In this document: positions 1 through 5,706 of the stretch, in pieces
Layout of the letters: the number at the start of each line of letters is the position of its first letter
How positions within the stretch are numbered: position 1 is the stretch's first letter
Assembly: GCA_021772875.1 (NCBI GenBank)
Contig: JAJFLD010000164.1
Coordinates: 1 to 6,485, forward strand
Length of the DNA stretch: 6,485 nt
Direction: 5' to 3'
Source: Ghiorsea sp.
GTDB taxonomy: Bacteria > Pseudomonadota > Zetaproteobacteria > Mariprofundales > Mariprofundaceae
Position numbers and translations under genes: made by a program
Notes under the pieces: model-generated
Told to the model about the DNA's origin: nothing
The model's database searches: none
What the model saw: the letters and a program-made list of their open reading frames with translations, nothing else

Positions 1-1
1 T

Positions 2-304
2 GGTCATTTCCCTGGGCATCCAGTGATGCCGGGTGTTTTGATTGTTGAAGCAATGGCCCAAGTTGGCGGTATTTTAGCATTGGCTGCGATTGATGATGAT
101 AAAGAGTATTTGATGTATTTCACTGGTATTGATGGGGTACGCTTTCGAAAACCTGTACGACCAGGTGATCAAATCATCTTTGAAATGTCTGTATTGCGTC
201 GACGTGGTGCGATGTGGAAATATAAAGGCGAAGCCTTTGTGGATGGGAAATTGGTTTGTGCGGCTACATTGATGGCAACAGTGTTTCCTAAGGAAGAATC
301 GTGA
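2..304 (+). CDS. fabZ: 3-hydroxyacyl-ACP dehydratase FabZ (5'-truncated by window edge)
   Basis: Dehydrates (3R)-3-hydroxyacyl-ACP to trans-2-enoyl-ACP in cytoplasmic fatty acid elongation. The reading frame is open from base 2, so the gene enters from the left. One hundred codons plus TGA are present, and about 45-50 N-terminal residues are missing compared with the usual 145-150. The visible part begins inside the hot-dog fold active-site motif GHFPGHPVMPG. The catalytic His is codon 5-7, and the catalytic Glu of the EAMAQ motif (codon 47-49) lies 14 residues later, the spacing of E. coli His54/Glu68. Later family motifs include FRKPVRPGDQ. An apparent start at the GTG of base 23 is internal and not real. 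The stop overlaps the lpxA start by 4 bp (GTGA), indicating translational coupling. FabZ competes with lipid A synthesis for 3-hydroxyacyl-ACP, which explains this conserved neighbourhood. The identification is secure. Confidence 0.96.
   Translation, partial: GHFPGHPVMPGVLIVEAMAQVGGILALAAIDDDKEYLMYFTGIDGVRFRKPVRPGDQIIFEMSVLRRRGAMWKYKGEAFVDGKLVCAATLMATVFPKEES
290..296 (+). promoter_or_regulatory. Ribosome binding site for lpxA
   Basis: AAGGAAG inside the last codons of fabZ; its AGGA core ends 6 nt before GTG 301. It decides in favour of the GTG start, which also gives the expected LpxA N-terminus (IHPSAVV aligns with the start of the first hexapeptide repeats). Confidence 0.7.
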
Positions 305-1107
305 GCCAACAGATTCATCCATCTGCAGTTGTTTCGGATCAAGCCATACTTGGTCAAAATGTAAAAATCGGGCCGTTTTGTACAGTTGATGCGTTTGTAT
401 CATTGGGTGATGGTTGTGAATTGATTTCACATGTGAGCATCACAGGACATACCACCATAGGCAAAAACAATAAATTCTCTCCTTTTGCTAGCATAGGTGC
501 TGAGCCACAGGATTTGAAATACCATGGCGAGGCATCCGAAGTTCATATCGGTGATAATAATACTTTCCGTGAATACACCACAGTGCATAGAGGCACGGAA
601 GGTGGTGGTATGTTAACCAAAGTGGGCAATAATAATTTGATGCAAACTTACACCCACATCGCCCACGATTGTCAGATTGGCAATGATATTGTATTGGCTT
701 GTAGTGCCATTTTAGCAGGGCATGTGGAAGTGCATGATGGGGCTATTGTTGGTGCAATGTCGGCAGTTCATCAATTCTGCCGTATTGGCAGAAATGCCAT
801 GTTGGGTGCAACATGCACAGCACTTAAAGATATGCCTCCCTTCTGTATTGCAGGTGGTGGTTATCATATGAGCTTATCGGGTTTGAATGCCGTGGGTTTA
901 AAACGCAAAGGTTTATCCAATGATGACATTCGTGCGCTCAAGGAAGCTTATCGCTTGCTGTTCAAGTCTAAAGCTTTGCTTAAAGATAGGTTGCAAATGG
1001 TGGAAGATTTAAATGTAAATAATATTTATGTTGATGAGCTCTTAGCCTTTGTGCGCAATAGTGAACGCGGCGTGATGATGCATAATATGAAAACCAAAGA
1101 CGATTAA
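301..1107 (+). CDS. lpxA: UDP-N-acetylglucosamine 3-O-acyltransferase LpxA
   Basis: Catalyses the first step of lipid A synthesis, transferring a 3-hydroxyacyl chain from ACP to the 3-OH of UDP-GlcNAc in the cytoplasm. It has 268 residues against 262 in E. coli. Residues 1 to about 190 are left-handed beta-helix hexapeptide repeats (IGPFC, LGDGC, IGKNN, VGNNN, IGNDI). Residues from about 195 are the helical C-terminal domain (GLKRKGLS onward). The catalytic His of THIAHDC is His122 (E. coli His125). Also conserved are QDLKYHGE, TVHRGT, LAGH (His141), AVHQF (His157) and the Asn of GLN195-196. The residue aligned with the E. coli acyl-length 'ruler' Gly173 is Ala170, and the IAGGGYHMSLSGLN loop is one residue longer than in E. 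coli. The GTG start overlaps the fabZ stop and has a good Shine-Dalgarno. lpxI follows 10 bp downstream. Identification is secure; donor chain length is not. Confidence 0.96.
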   Translation: MSQQIHPSAVVSDQAILGQNVKIGPFCTVDAFVSLGDGCELISHVSITGHTTIGKNNKFSPFASIGAEPQDLKYHGEASEVHIGDNNTFREYTTVHRGTEGGGMLTKVGNNNLMQTYTHIAHDCQIGNDIVLACSAILAGHVEVHDGAIVGAMSAVHQFCRIGRNAMLGATCTALKDMPPFCIAGGGYHMSLSGLNAVGLKRKGLSNDDIRALKEAYRLLFKSKALLKDRLQMVEDLNVNNIYVDELLAFVRNSERGVMMHNMKTKDD

Positions 1108-1117
1108 GATAGCCAAG

Positions 1118-1933
1118 ATGGCTGAACAACAACGCATAGGTTTACTTGCAGGTTATGGTGCTTTTCCTTTAGAGCTTGCCCAAACACTAAAAAATGAAGG
1201 TTTCGCTGTGCATGTGGTGGCGATCAAAGAGGAAGCCTCAACTGCGATAACATCCATTGCTGACAGTGTTGAGTGGCTGTCTGTGGGGCAAATCAAAGGC
1301 CTGATTAAAACTATGCAACAGCATCAAGTTTCAGATTTGATCTTTGCAGGTAAAGTGCAGAAGCTGCATTTGTTCCGCAATTTTAAACCTGATTTGTTGG
1401 CAGCCAAAATTCTATTGAAAATTAAAGATAAAACGGATGATTCCTTGATGTTGGGCATTGTTGATGCTTTGGCAGAAGAAGGTATCACCGTGCGTTCACA
1501 ACTGGCATACGCTGGTGATATGCTGGCAGGTCAAGGTCATCTTTTTGGCCCCAAACCAAGTCAACAACAGATCAAAGATATGCAGTTTGGGTTTCCGCAA
1601 GCTAAACACATTGCAGGTTTGGACATTGGGCAAACTATCGTGGTTAGAGACGAGGCAGTGTTGGCCGTAGAAGCGATTGAAGGCACAGATGAAACCATCA
1701 AACGTGGCGGCGCTTTAGGTAAAAAAAATGTCACAGTTGTTAAAGTTGCAAAACCCAATCAAGACCCACGTTTTGATGTGCCTGCCATGGGTGTAGGCAC
1801 TTTGGAAACCATGGCCATGTCAGGTTGTAATGCAATTGGTATTGAGGCGGGGAAAACATTGCTGATAGAACGCGAATTGCTGGCTCAAAGCGCTAAAAAA
1901 CTTGGCATATCAGTAGTTGGTTTGCAAGGTTAG
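1118..1933 (+). CDS. lpxI: UDP-2,3-diacylglucosamine pyrophosphatase LpxI (DUF1009)
   Basis: Hydrolyses UDP-2,3-diacylglucosamine to lipid X (2,3-diacylglucosamine 1-phosphate) and UMP. It is the LpxI alternative to the calcineurin-like LpxH of E. coli. It has 271 residues, normal for the family. The N-terminal domain opens with IGLLAGYGAFPLELAQ (6-21) and includes a conserved FAGKVQKLHLF segment (76-86). The C-terminal catalytic domain holds VRSQLAYAGDML, AIEGTDETIKRGG (187-199), KVAKPNQDPRFDVP (209-222, with the family's invariant acidic residues Asp216 and Asp220) and IEAGKTLLIERE (242-253). No metallophosphoesterase motifs are present, so it is not LpxH. The ATG follows the lpxA stop by 10 bp with only a weak purine stretch as ribosome site, suggesting translational coupling. 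Its place between lpxA and lpxB matches the lpxD-fabZ-lpxA-lpxI-lpxB clusters of Alphaproteobacteria. Confidence 0.95.
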   Translation: MAEQQRIGLLAGYGAFPLELAQTLKNEGFAVHVVAIKEEASTAITSIADSVEWLSVGQIKGLIKTMQQHQVSDLIFAGKVQKLHLFRNFKPDLLAAKILLKIKDKTDDSLMLGIVDALAEEGITVRSQLAYAGDMLAGQGHLFGPKPSQQQIKDMQFGFPQAKHIAGLDIGQTIVVRDEAVLAVEAIEGTDETIKRGGALGKKNVTVVKVAKPNQDPRFDVPAMGVGTLETMAMSGCNAIGIEAGKTLLIERELLAQSAKKLGISVVGLQG

Positions 1934-2074
1934 GCATAAGCCTATTTTACACTGAGCTTTTCTTCGAGGCTTTAAGTTGCTTGCCAGCTCATCCATCAAA
2001 AGCTTCAACCTTTCAGTGCCAATCACCTGAATCCTATTGTGCTGAAATGCCATACAATGATTGCTAACGCGCAT
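1910..2074 (-). CDS. Possible small antisense ORF, 54 aa, unrecognised
   Basis: ATG at 2074 reading leftward to TGA at 1910-1912, giving 54 residues. The frame is stop-free back to 2146 (about 79 codons), so it fills most of the lpxI-lpxB gap and runs 24 bp into the antisense of lpxI. Near the middle it reads IQVIGTERLKLLMDEL, which looks like a plausible amphipathic helix, followed by a basic KPRRK patch. No family is recognised. There is no convincing ribosome site: GAAAG lies too close to the ATG. It could be chance, a remnant of a gene that once lay between lpxI and lpxB, or a genuine small protein. An open frame this long is somewhat unusual at this base composition but proves nothing. 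Confidence 0.18.
   Translation of the reverse strand: MRVSNHCMAFQHNRIQVIGTERLKLLMDELASNLKPRRKAQCKIGLCLTLQTNY
1931..1948 (+). terminator. Weak intrinsic-terminator-like hairpin at the lpxI stop
   Basis: TAGGC-ATAA-GCCTA followed directly by TTTT (the run continues ATTTTAC). This is a perfect 5-bp stem with a 4-nt loop, and the lpxI stop codon TAG forms the first three bases of the stem. The stem is short and the T-run has only four bases, so termination would be partial at best. It could attenuate transcription into lpxB. Seen directly; function inferred. Confidence 0.3.
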
Positions 2075-2163
2075 GCTTTCAATCAATCTACGCTGTGTTG
2101 TTTTGATGTAAACCTTGATGAAACATAGGTGAATATATTGATGGTTTTAGGTAAAAAAAGAAC
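1934..2163. other. 230-bp lpxI-lpxB intergenic region
   Basis: The lpx genes are otherwise tightly packed, so this gap stands out. I see the weak hairpin at its left edge and a small antisense reading frame (listed separately). Two alternative stems share one right arm: AGCTTTT (1955-1961) or GAGGCTTT (1966-1973, one G-U pair) can each pair with AAAAGCTTC at 1998-2006. The right end is AT-rich and contains a TATATT box (2134-2139), but the nearest TTGATG (2115-2120) is only 13 bp away, too close for a standard sigma-70 promoter. An AGGT at 2149-2152, 11 nt before the lpxB ATG, is the only possible ribosome site. A promoter for lpxB-apaH is plausible here but not demonstrated. Confidence 0.5.
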
Positions 2164-3333
2164 ATGAGCGGGCAACAAACATACCGTGTCTTGATGTCTG
2201 CAGGTGAAACTTCAGGTGATATGCATGCCTCAGCTGTAATCAGAAGTTTAAAGCAACAGCTTCCAGCAGGTCTGAGCCTCGAACTTGCAGGCATTGCAGG
2301 GCCGATGATGCAAGCAGAAGGCTGTAAAGCCGTGCGCGACATGCAAGAGCTGAATGTGATGGGTTTTGGTGATGTCATCAAGGCATTGCCACGCATCAAA
2401 TCGGTAGAACGTGAAATATGTAAGTTTGCAGAAGACTTTAAACCACACATCGTTGTATTGACTGATTTTACAAGCTTTCATCTTGGCTTAGGGCGCAAGC
2501 TTAGGGCACAAGGTTATTTTGTAATTCATTATATTGCGCCTAAATTATGGGCGTGGGGCGCAAAACGAATCACCAAATTGCAGCAGTCTCAAAATCGCTT
2601 GGCTTGTATCTTCCCCTTTGAAGAAGATTGGTTTGGCTCGCGAGGCATTCAAGCAACATATGTGGGTAATCCAAGTGTCTATGCTTGTCGAGATGGCTGG
2701 TCGAAAGATGAGCTGAAAAAACGTCTAGGTTTATCCTCTGAAACACCCTTATTGGCACTTCTTCCAGGTTCACGGCCAAGTGAGTTGAAAAGGCATGTTC
2801 AGTTGTTGGCAGACGTTTTCATGGCTTTAAAAGCTAAAAAACCAACATTGGCAGCGGTGGCTACACTAGCGCCAGGCGTAACCAAAGATGCATTAAAACC
2901 ATTGACAGATGTTGGGGTGCTATTGCTTGAGCGAACAGAAGAAAATTATGCACTTCGAGCAGATGCGGCTGTGGCAGTTTCGGGCACAGCAACATTAGAG
3001 CTGGCACTTTGGGATACACCTACAGTTTTGGTATATCGAACCTCGGCATTTTCATGGTTTATTGGGCAGCGGTTGGTGAAAGGGCGCTGTGTTGGTTTGG
3101 CTAATATTTTATTGCTGGGTGATGCTTTGAGCGGGCAAGGCATTGTGCCTGAGTTGCTTCAGCATGATTGTACGCTTGAACAGATTCAAGCAAAAATTTT
3201 ACCTTTATTGGACGATCATCATGATGCTGCTGATCTTCAGCGCCAAGCTTTTTTAAAACTACGTAATATGTTGGGCAAGAGCAATCCCGCAGAAAAACTT
3301 GCGCAGATGTGCTGGCAGGAGATGCGTAAGTAG
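2164..3333 (+). CDS. lpxB: Lipid-A-disaccharide synthase LpxB (GT19)
   Basis: Condenses UDP-2,3-diacylglucosamine with lipid X to the beta-1,6 disaccharide of lipid A; a peripheral inner-membrane glycosyltransferase. Its 389 residues are normal (E. coli 382). Family motifs in order: SAGETSGD (12-19, with the Glu matching E. coli Glu15), LAGIAGPMMQAEGC (41-54), LNVMGFGDV, TD at 100-101 (E. coli Asp98), WAW (129-131), LALLPGSRPSE (197-207, Arg204 = E. coli Arg201), AVSGTATLELAL (271-282) and LAN/VPELLQ (312-333). Several usually conserved positions differ: DFTSFH for DxPDFN, WAWG for WAWR, VGNPSVY for VGHPxxD, LAN for LPN, and about six extra residues before VPELLQ. The ATG is the first in-frame start after a stop at 2152; its Shine-Dalgarno is weak. 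The stop overlaps the apaH start. The family call is secure despite the deviations. Confidence 0.94.
   Translation: MSGQQTYRVLMSAGETSGDMHASAVIRSLKQQLPAGLSLELAGIAGPMMQAEGCKAVRDMQELNVMGFGDVIKALPRIKSVEREICKFAEDFKPHIVVLTDFTSFHLGLGRKLRAQGYFVIHYIAPKLWAWGAKRITKLQQSQNRLACIFPFEEDWFGSRGIQATYVGNPSVYACRDGWSKDELKKRLGLSSETPLLALLPGSRPSELKRHVQLLADVFMALKAKKPTLAAVATLAPGVTKDALKPLTDVGVLLLERTEENYALRADAAVAVSGTATLELALWDTPTVLVYRTSAFSWFIGQRLVKGRCVGLANILLLGDALSGQGIVPELLQHDCTLEQIQAKILPLLDDHHDAADLQRQAFLKLRNMLGKSNPAEKLAQMCWQEMRK
3317..3321 (+). promoter_or_regulatory. Ribosome binding site for apaH
   Basis: AGGAG within the last lpxB codons, 11 nt before GTG 3333. A second in-frame GTG at 3339 would be 17 nt away, so 3333 is preferred. 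This start overlaps the lpxB stop by one base (TAGTG). Confidence 0.6.
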
Positions 3334-4160
3334 TGGCTGTGTATGCAGTGGGAGATATTCAAGGTTGCTTCAAAGCTTTAGAAGAACTGTTGCAAAAGGT
3401 AAATTTTAATCCAGCGCATGATGTGCTTTGGTGCTGTGGGGATATTGTCAACCGCGGCCCAGACTCGCTACAGGTGCTGCGTTATTTAAAGAACCTTGGT
3501 GATGCTTGTGTTTGTGTCTTGGGCAACCATGATCTACAACTTTTAGCTTATGCCGCAGGCGGTAAGACATATTTGGGTGATACCTTGGCGGACGTTCTTG
3601 CCGCAGATGATGTCGAAGAGCTGATAACGTGGCTTAGGTTTAGGCCGATGTTGCATCATGATGCCATGTTAGGTTGGTGTATGGTGCATGCTGGCTTGAG
3701 CCCAGCTTGGACCTTAGCCGAGGCTAAAAAGCGGGCAAGAAAAATTGAGAAGATTCTACGTAGTGATGATTGGGGACATTTTTGTGGACAGTTTCAGCAA
3801 AAAGATTATCCACGAAAAGAGCCCAAAGATAAAATCACACGAAAATTTTTTTCAAGTTTGGTCTTTACGCGAACACGCTTTTGTAGTGCGGAGGGTGTGT
3901 TTGATTGGTCGCAAAAGACTTCAGTTTCCAAAGGAGGCAATGTTTCTCCTTGGTTTGAACATGCACAAGCAAAGTGGAAGAAAGATTGTCGGGTGGTCTT
4001 CGGACATTGGGCGTCCAAGGGTTTGGTCTGCAAGCACAAACATGTTTTTGGTTTAGATACTGGTTGCGTTTGGGGTGGTTCTCTTTCAATGTTAAGCTTG
4101 GCGGGTAAAGAAAGGCGTGTTTATAGCGTAAAATGCAAAGCATGTTCATCTAGGGCTTAA
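3333..4160 (+). CDS. apaH: Symmetrical bis(5'-nucleosyl)-tetraphosphatase ApaH
   Basis: Hydrolyses diadenosine tetraphosphate (Ap4A) to two ADP and controls alarmone-like dinucleotides and Np4-capped RNA in the cytoplasm. It has 275 residues, usual for ApaH. Metallophosphoesterase ligands are all visible: GDIQGC (Asp8, with the ApaH-typical Gln in place of the family His), GDIVNRGPDSL (Asp37), GNHD (Asn65/His66), VHAGL (His119) and FGHWAS (His225). The ApaH-specific LDTGCVWGG lies at 241-249. The segment between LRSDD (142-146) and FTRTRFC (178-184) keeps the family's length but has lost MYG and a Trp seen in E. coli ApaH. The protein ends with a Cys-containing tail, KCKAC (267-271). The GTG start overlaps the lpxB stop by 1 bp, so it is probably co-translated with lpxB, whereas in enterics apaH sits with rsmA-apaG. 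Identification is firm. Confidence 0.92.
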   Translation: MAVYAVGDIQGCFKALEELLQKVNFNPAHDVLWCCGDIVNRGPDSLQVLRYLKNLGDACVCVLGNHDLQLLAYAAGGKTYLGDTLADVLAADDVEELITWLRFRPMLHHDAMLGWCMVHAGLSPAWTLAEAKKRARKIEKILRSDDWGHFCGQFQQKDYPRKEPKDKITRKFFSSLVFTRTRFCSAEGVFDWSQKTSVSKGGNVSPWFEHAQAKWKKDCRVVFGHWASKGLVCKHKHVFGLDTGCVWGGSLSMLSLAGKERRVYSVKCKACSSRA

Positions 4161-4161
4161 G

Positions 4162-4191
4162 TTGTGTTACCCTTGTCATGATAAATATGCT
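4162..4191 (+). promoter_or_regulatory. Weak candidate sigma-70 promoter for the exported-protein gene
   Basis: TTGTGT (4162-4167), an 18-bp spacer, then TATGCT (4186-4191) in the 55-bp gap after apaH. The -10 matches the consensus at four of six positions and the -35 at three of six. It would start transcription near 4198 and leave a short leader carrying the AGGA ribosome site. The match is poor, and read-through from apaH is an equally good explanation. Confidence 0.2.
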
Positions 4192-4203
4192 AAGGATTGG
4201 TTT

Positions 4204-4207
4204 AGGA
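4204..4207 (+). promoter_or_regulatory. Ribosome binding site deciding the 4216 start
   Basis: AGGA lies 8 nt before ATG 4216, which begins a clean signal peptide. The same frame is open further upstream to a TTG at 4162, but that start would place 18 polar residues before the signal sequence and has no Shine-Dalgarno. Confidence 0.7.
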
Positions 4208-4215
4208 ATAAAAAT

Positions 4216-5706
4216 ATGAAATATACACATATGCTTACAATTGTTTGGGTTTCAATCTTTTCGCTGCTGTGTTGTACACCAGCATTTGCGTTTACCAATG
4301 CAGGTATTTTTGAAGCCATCATTACCGCCCACCAAAATGAATCAAAACGGGGCAATGTAGATTATATCAGTAAAATTGAACAAGCCCCAGGTACGTACAA
4401 CACATGGAATATGCTGTTTCGGGTTGATATAAGGGACACTAAAACACGTGATAAAAAAGTGCTTGTGATGCCAACAACACTGAAATATGTAGGCAACGAA
4501 TTGTATATCAAACACCAATCTTCAGATGTTGACCGCAGAGTGCTGCAAGTGGTGCTGGATGATGTTAAGGGTACCATTAAGGATCTAGAAAACTACACCA
4601 GTTCAGACTTGGCAGGGTTTAAGTCCAAGATTGGATATGATGGCAAACGTATGATTTTGGAAGGTCATATCAACATTGCGGGGAAAAATTTGAAAGATGT
4701 GCGCAATATTGTCATTGACTTAAGGGATGAAATGGCTTCGTTGTATGAAGATTTGTATGAGGCCAATGCTGATGCCTTGGCAGATTATTTTGATGATGTG
4801 TTGGATAAGAGGTATCTGAAAGTATCAAGCACGCAAGCATTTGTTGAAATCATAGGTGGTGATTTTACGGCTACAAATCAGGTGAAACAACGCCGAAGTA
4901 AGTTTGGGGATTGGGCTTGGAAGATTCAGCATGTTGATGTTGAGACGATAAATTTAAGTCATGGTTTCGAAGAAATTATTCAACTGCCTACAGGCTCTGG
5001 TATATCACAATATCAAACTGAAAAAATGTATGATGATTTGAGCAAACGTATAGGTGTGCGTTTGCCCAAAGGAGCTGAAACTTTCGAAATTAAGGCTTCG
5101 CCGCGCAAAGCGGGCATCACCAATATCGTGCTGCAATACCCGTATAGCAAAAAAACGAAGGGTAAAGATATCAGGGAATTCCATGAAAAATTTTCGGAAT
5201 ATGTGACCATGATTTATCCAGTTGCTATGGATATTGTTAAGCAATATGTGCAAGCACCAGAACAACAAAAGGTAAGGTCTTTAAGTGTTGAAGAATTTAT
5301 GGCGCTTATCAATGATGGTTTGCCATCATTGCCTATCCATGAAGCTCAAGGTGCCTATGGTCAGTGGAAGTTTAAATATAAAGGTGTGGCATATATTGTG
5401 ACCAACTATAAAAAATATATGATGTTATCTTTTGTTTTCACATTGCCCAACAGCAATCAGTTTGATGAAGCAATCACGTTGATGGAAGATGAGATTGAGG
5501 AAAACTATCCTACCTTTGCTGATAAGTATGGTGTGATGGATTATCAGACGGGCCGACGCACCATTAGGGTGAATATGAATATCAACTATGGTGTATTAAG
5601 TTCAACAGACATTACAGGACAAAAAATCAAAGAAAAATATGATGCTTTCACACAGCGTATTGCGCCAACACTACAAGCTAAATTAAAAGAGCTTGTGCAT
5701 ATGTAG
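4216..5706 (+). CDS. Exported protein of unknown function with three tandem diverged domains
   Basis: I do not recognise this 496-residue protein. Residues 1-25 form a Sec signal peptide: basic MKYTH, a hydrophobic core and a TPAFA cleavage site. The two core cysteines do not fit a lipobox, so a soluble periplasmic or secreted product is expected. The mature part has no cysteine and no further membrane segment. It appears to contain three copies of one 130-160-residue unit (about 29-188, 206-346 and 357-493). Each opens with a short helix (FEAII / FVEII / FMALI), then has a Trp-bearing strand (YNTWN / WAWKI / YGQWK) and more strands, a charged middle helix, two strands and a long C-terminal helix. 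No catalytic motif is visible. The predicted helix-strand order recalls the YbjN/CesT-like chaperone fold, but that is only a guess. Start chosen by the AGGA site and signal peptide. The gene follows apaH by 55 bp and converges with gloB. Confidence 0.85.
   Translation: MKYTHMLTIVWVSIFSLLCCTPAFAFTNAGIFEAIITAHQNESKRGNVDYISKIEQAPGTYNTWNMLFRVDIRDTKTRDKKVLVMPTTLKYVGNELYIKHQSSDVDRRVLQVVLDDVKGTIKDLENYTSSDLAGFKSKIGYDGKRMILEGHINIAGKNLKDVRNIVIDLRDEMASLYEDLYEANADALADYFDDVLDKRYLKVSSTQAFVEIIGGDFTATNQVKQRRSKFGDWAWKIQHVDVETINLSHGFEEIIQLPTGSGISQYQTEKMYDDLSKRIGVRLPKGAETFEIKASPRKAGITNIVLQYPYSKKTKGKDIREFHEKFSEYVTMIYPVAMDIVKQYVQAPEQQKVRSLSVEEFMALINDGLPSLPIHEAQGAYGQWKFKYKGVAYIVTNYKKYMMLSFVFTLPNSNQFDEAITLMEDEIEENYPTFADKYGVMDYQTGRRTIRVNMNINYGVLSSTDITGQKIKEKYDAFTQRIAPTLQAKLKELVHM
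4300..4779 (+). repeat. Domain copy 1 of exported protein (residues ~29-188)
   Basis: First of three diverged protein-level repeats. It contains the FEAII helix (32-36), Trp64 in YNTWN, a middle helix around RRVLQVVLDDVKGTI (107-121), strands near KRMILEGHINI (144-154) and a long C-terminal helix from NLKDV (158) to about 188. It is the longest copy, with extra residues between the opening helix and the Trp strand. No DNA-level repetition is evident. Boundaries are approximate. Confidence 0.5.
4831..5253 (+). repeat. Domain copy 2 of exported protein (residues ~206-346)
   Basis: Second copy: FVEII (209-213), WAWKI (233-237), middle helix QYQTEKMYDDLSKRIG (265-280), strands ETFEIKAS and TNIVLQYPY (288-310), and C-terminal helix from DIREF (318) to about 345. 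It is separated from copy 1 by an acidic stretch (LADYFDDVLDKRY, 188-200). Confidence 0.5.
5284..5694 (+). repeat. Domain copy 3 of exported protein (residues ~357-493)
   Basis: Third copy: FMALI (361-365), YGQWKFKY (381-388), strands VAYIVTNY and YMMLSFVF, middle helix FDEAITLMEDEIEENY (416-431), strands RRTIRVNMNINYG (447-459) and C-terminal helix from GQKIKEKY (468) to 493. It is the most compact copy and the clearest alpha-beta-beta-beta-alpha-beta-beta-alpha pattern of the three. Confidence 0.5.

Noticed and set aside
74..430. 118-codon antisense frame across fabZ and lpxA
   Set aside because: It lies fully opposite two well-supported genes, crosses their junction, and its translation has no recognisable domain.
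2115..2139. TTGATG and TATATT upstream of lpxB as a sigma-70 promoter
   Set aside because: The spacer is 13 bp, well short of the usual 16-18, and no better-spaced pair was found.
2088..2450. 120-codon antisense frame over the lpxB 5' end
   Set aside because: Mostly opposite the conserved N-terminal LpxB motifs, with no ribosome site and a composition typical of shadow frames. It differs in frame from the small antisense ORF reported in the gap.
3745..4149. Overlapping frames of 77-103 codons on both strands within the 3' half of apaH
   Set aside because: They are alternate-frame shadows of ApaH, whose GHWAS and LDTGCVWGG motifs lie in the accepted frame.
4162..4215. A CxxCH haem-c-like motif (CYPCH) in the upstream extension of the exported-protein frame, and, across a +1 shift from the apaH end (KCKAC), a two-CxxC zinc-knuckle-like arrangement
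   Set aside because: The extension precedes the signal peptide and has no ribosome site, so it would not reach the periplasm for haem attachment. ApaH is already full length at its own stop, so a frameshift is unnecessary. It is probably coincidence; reads across 4140-4165 would settle whether an indel exists.
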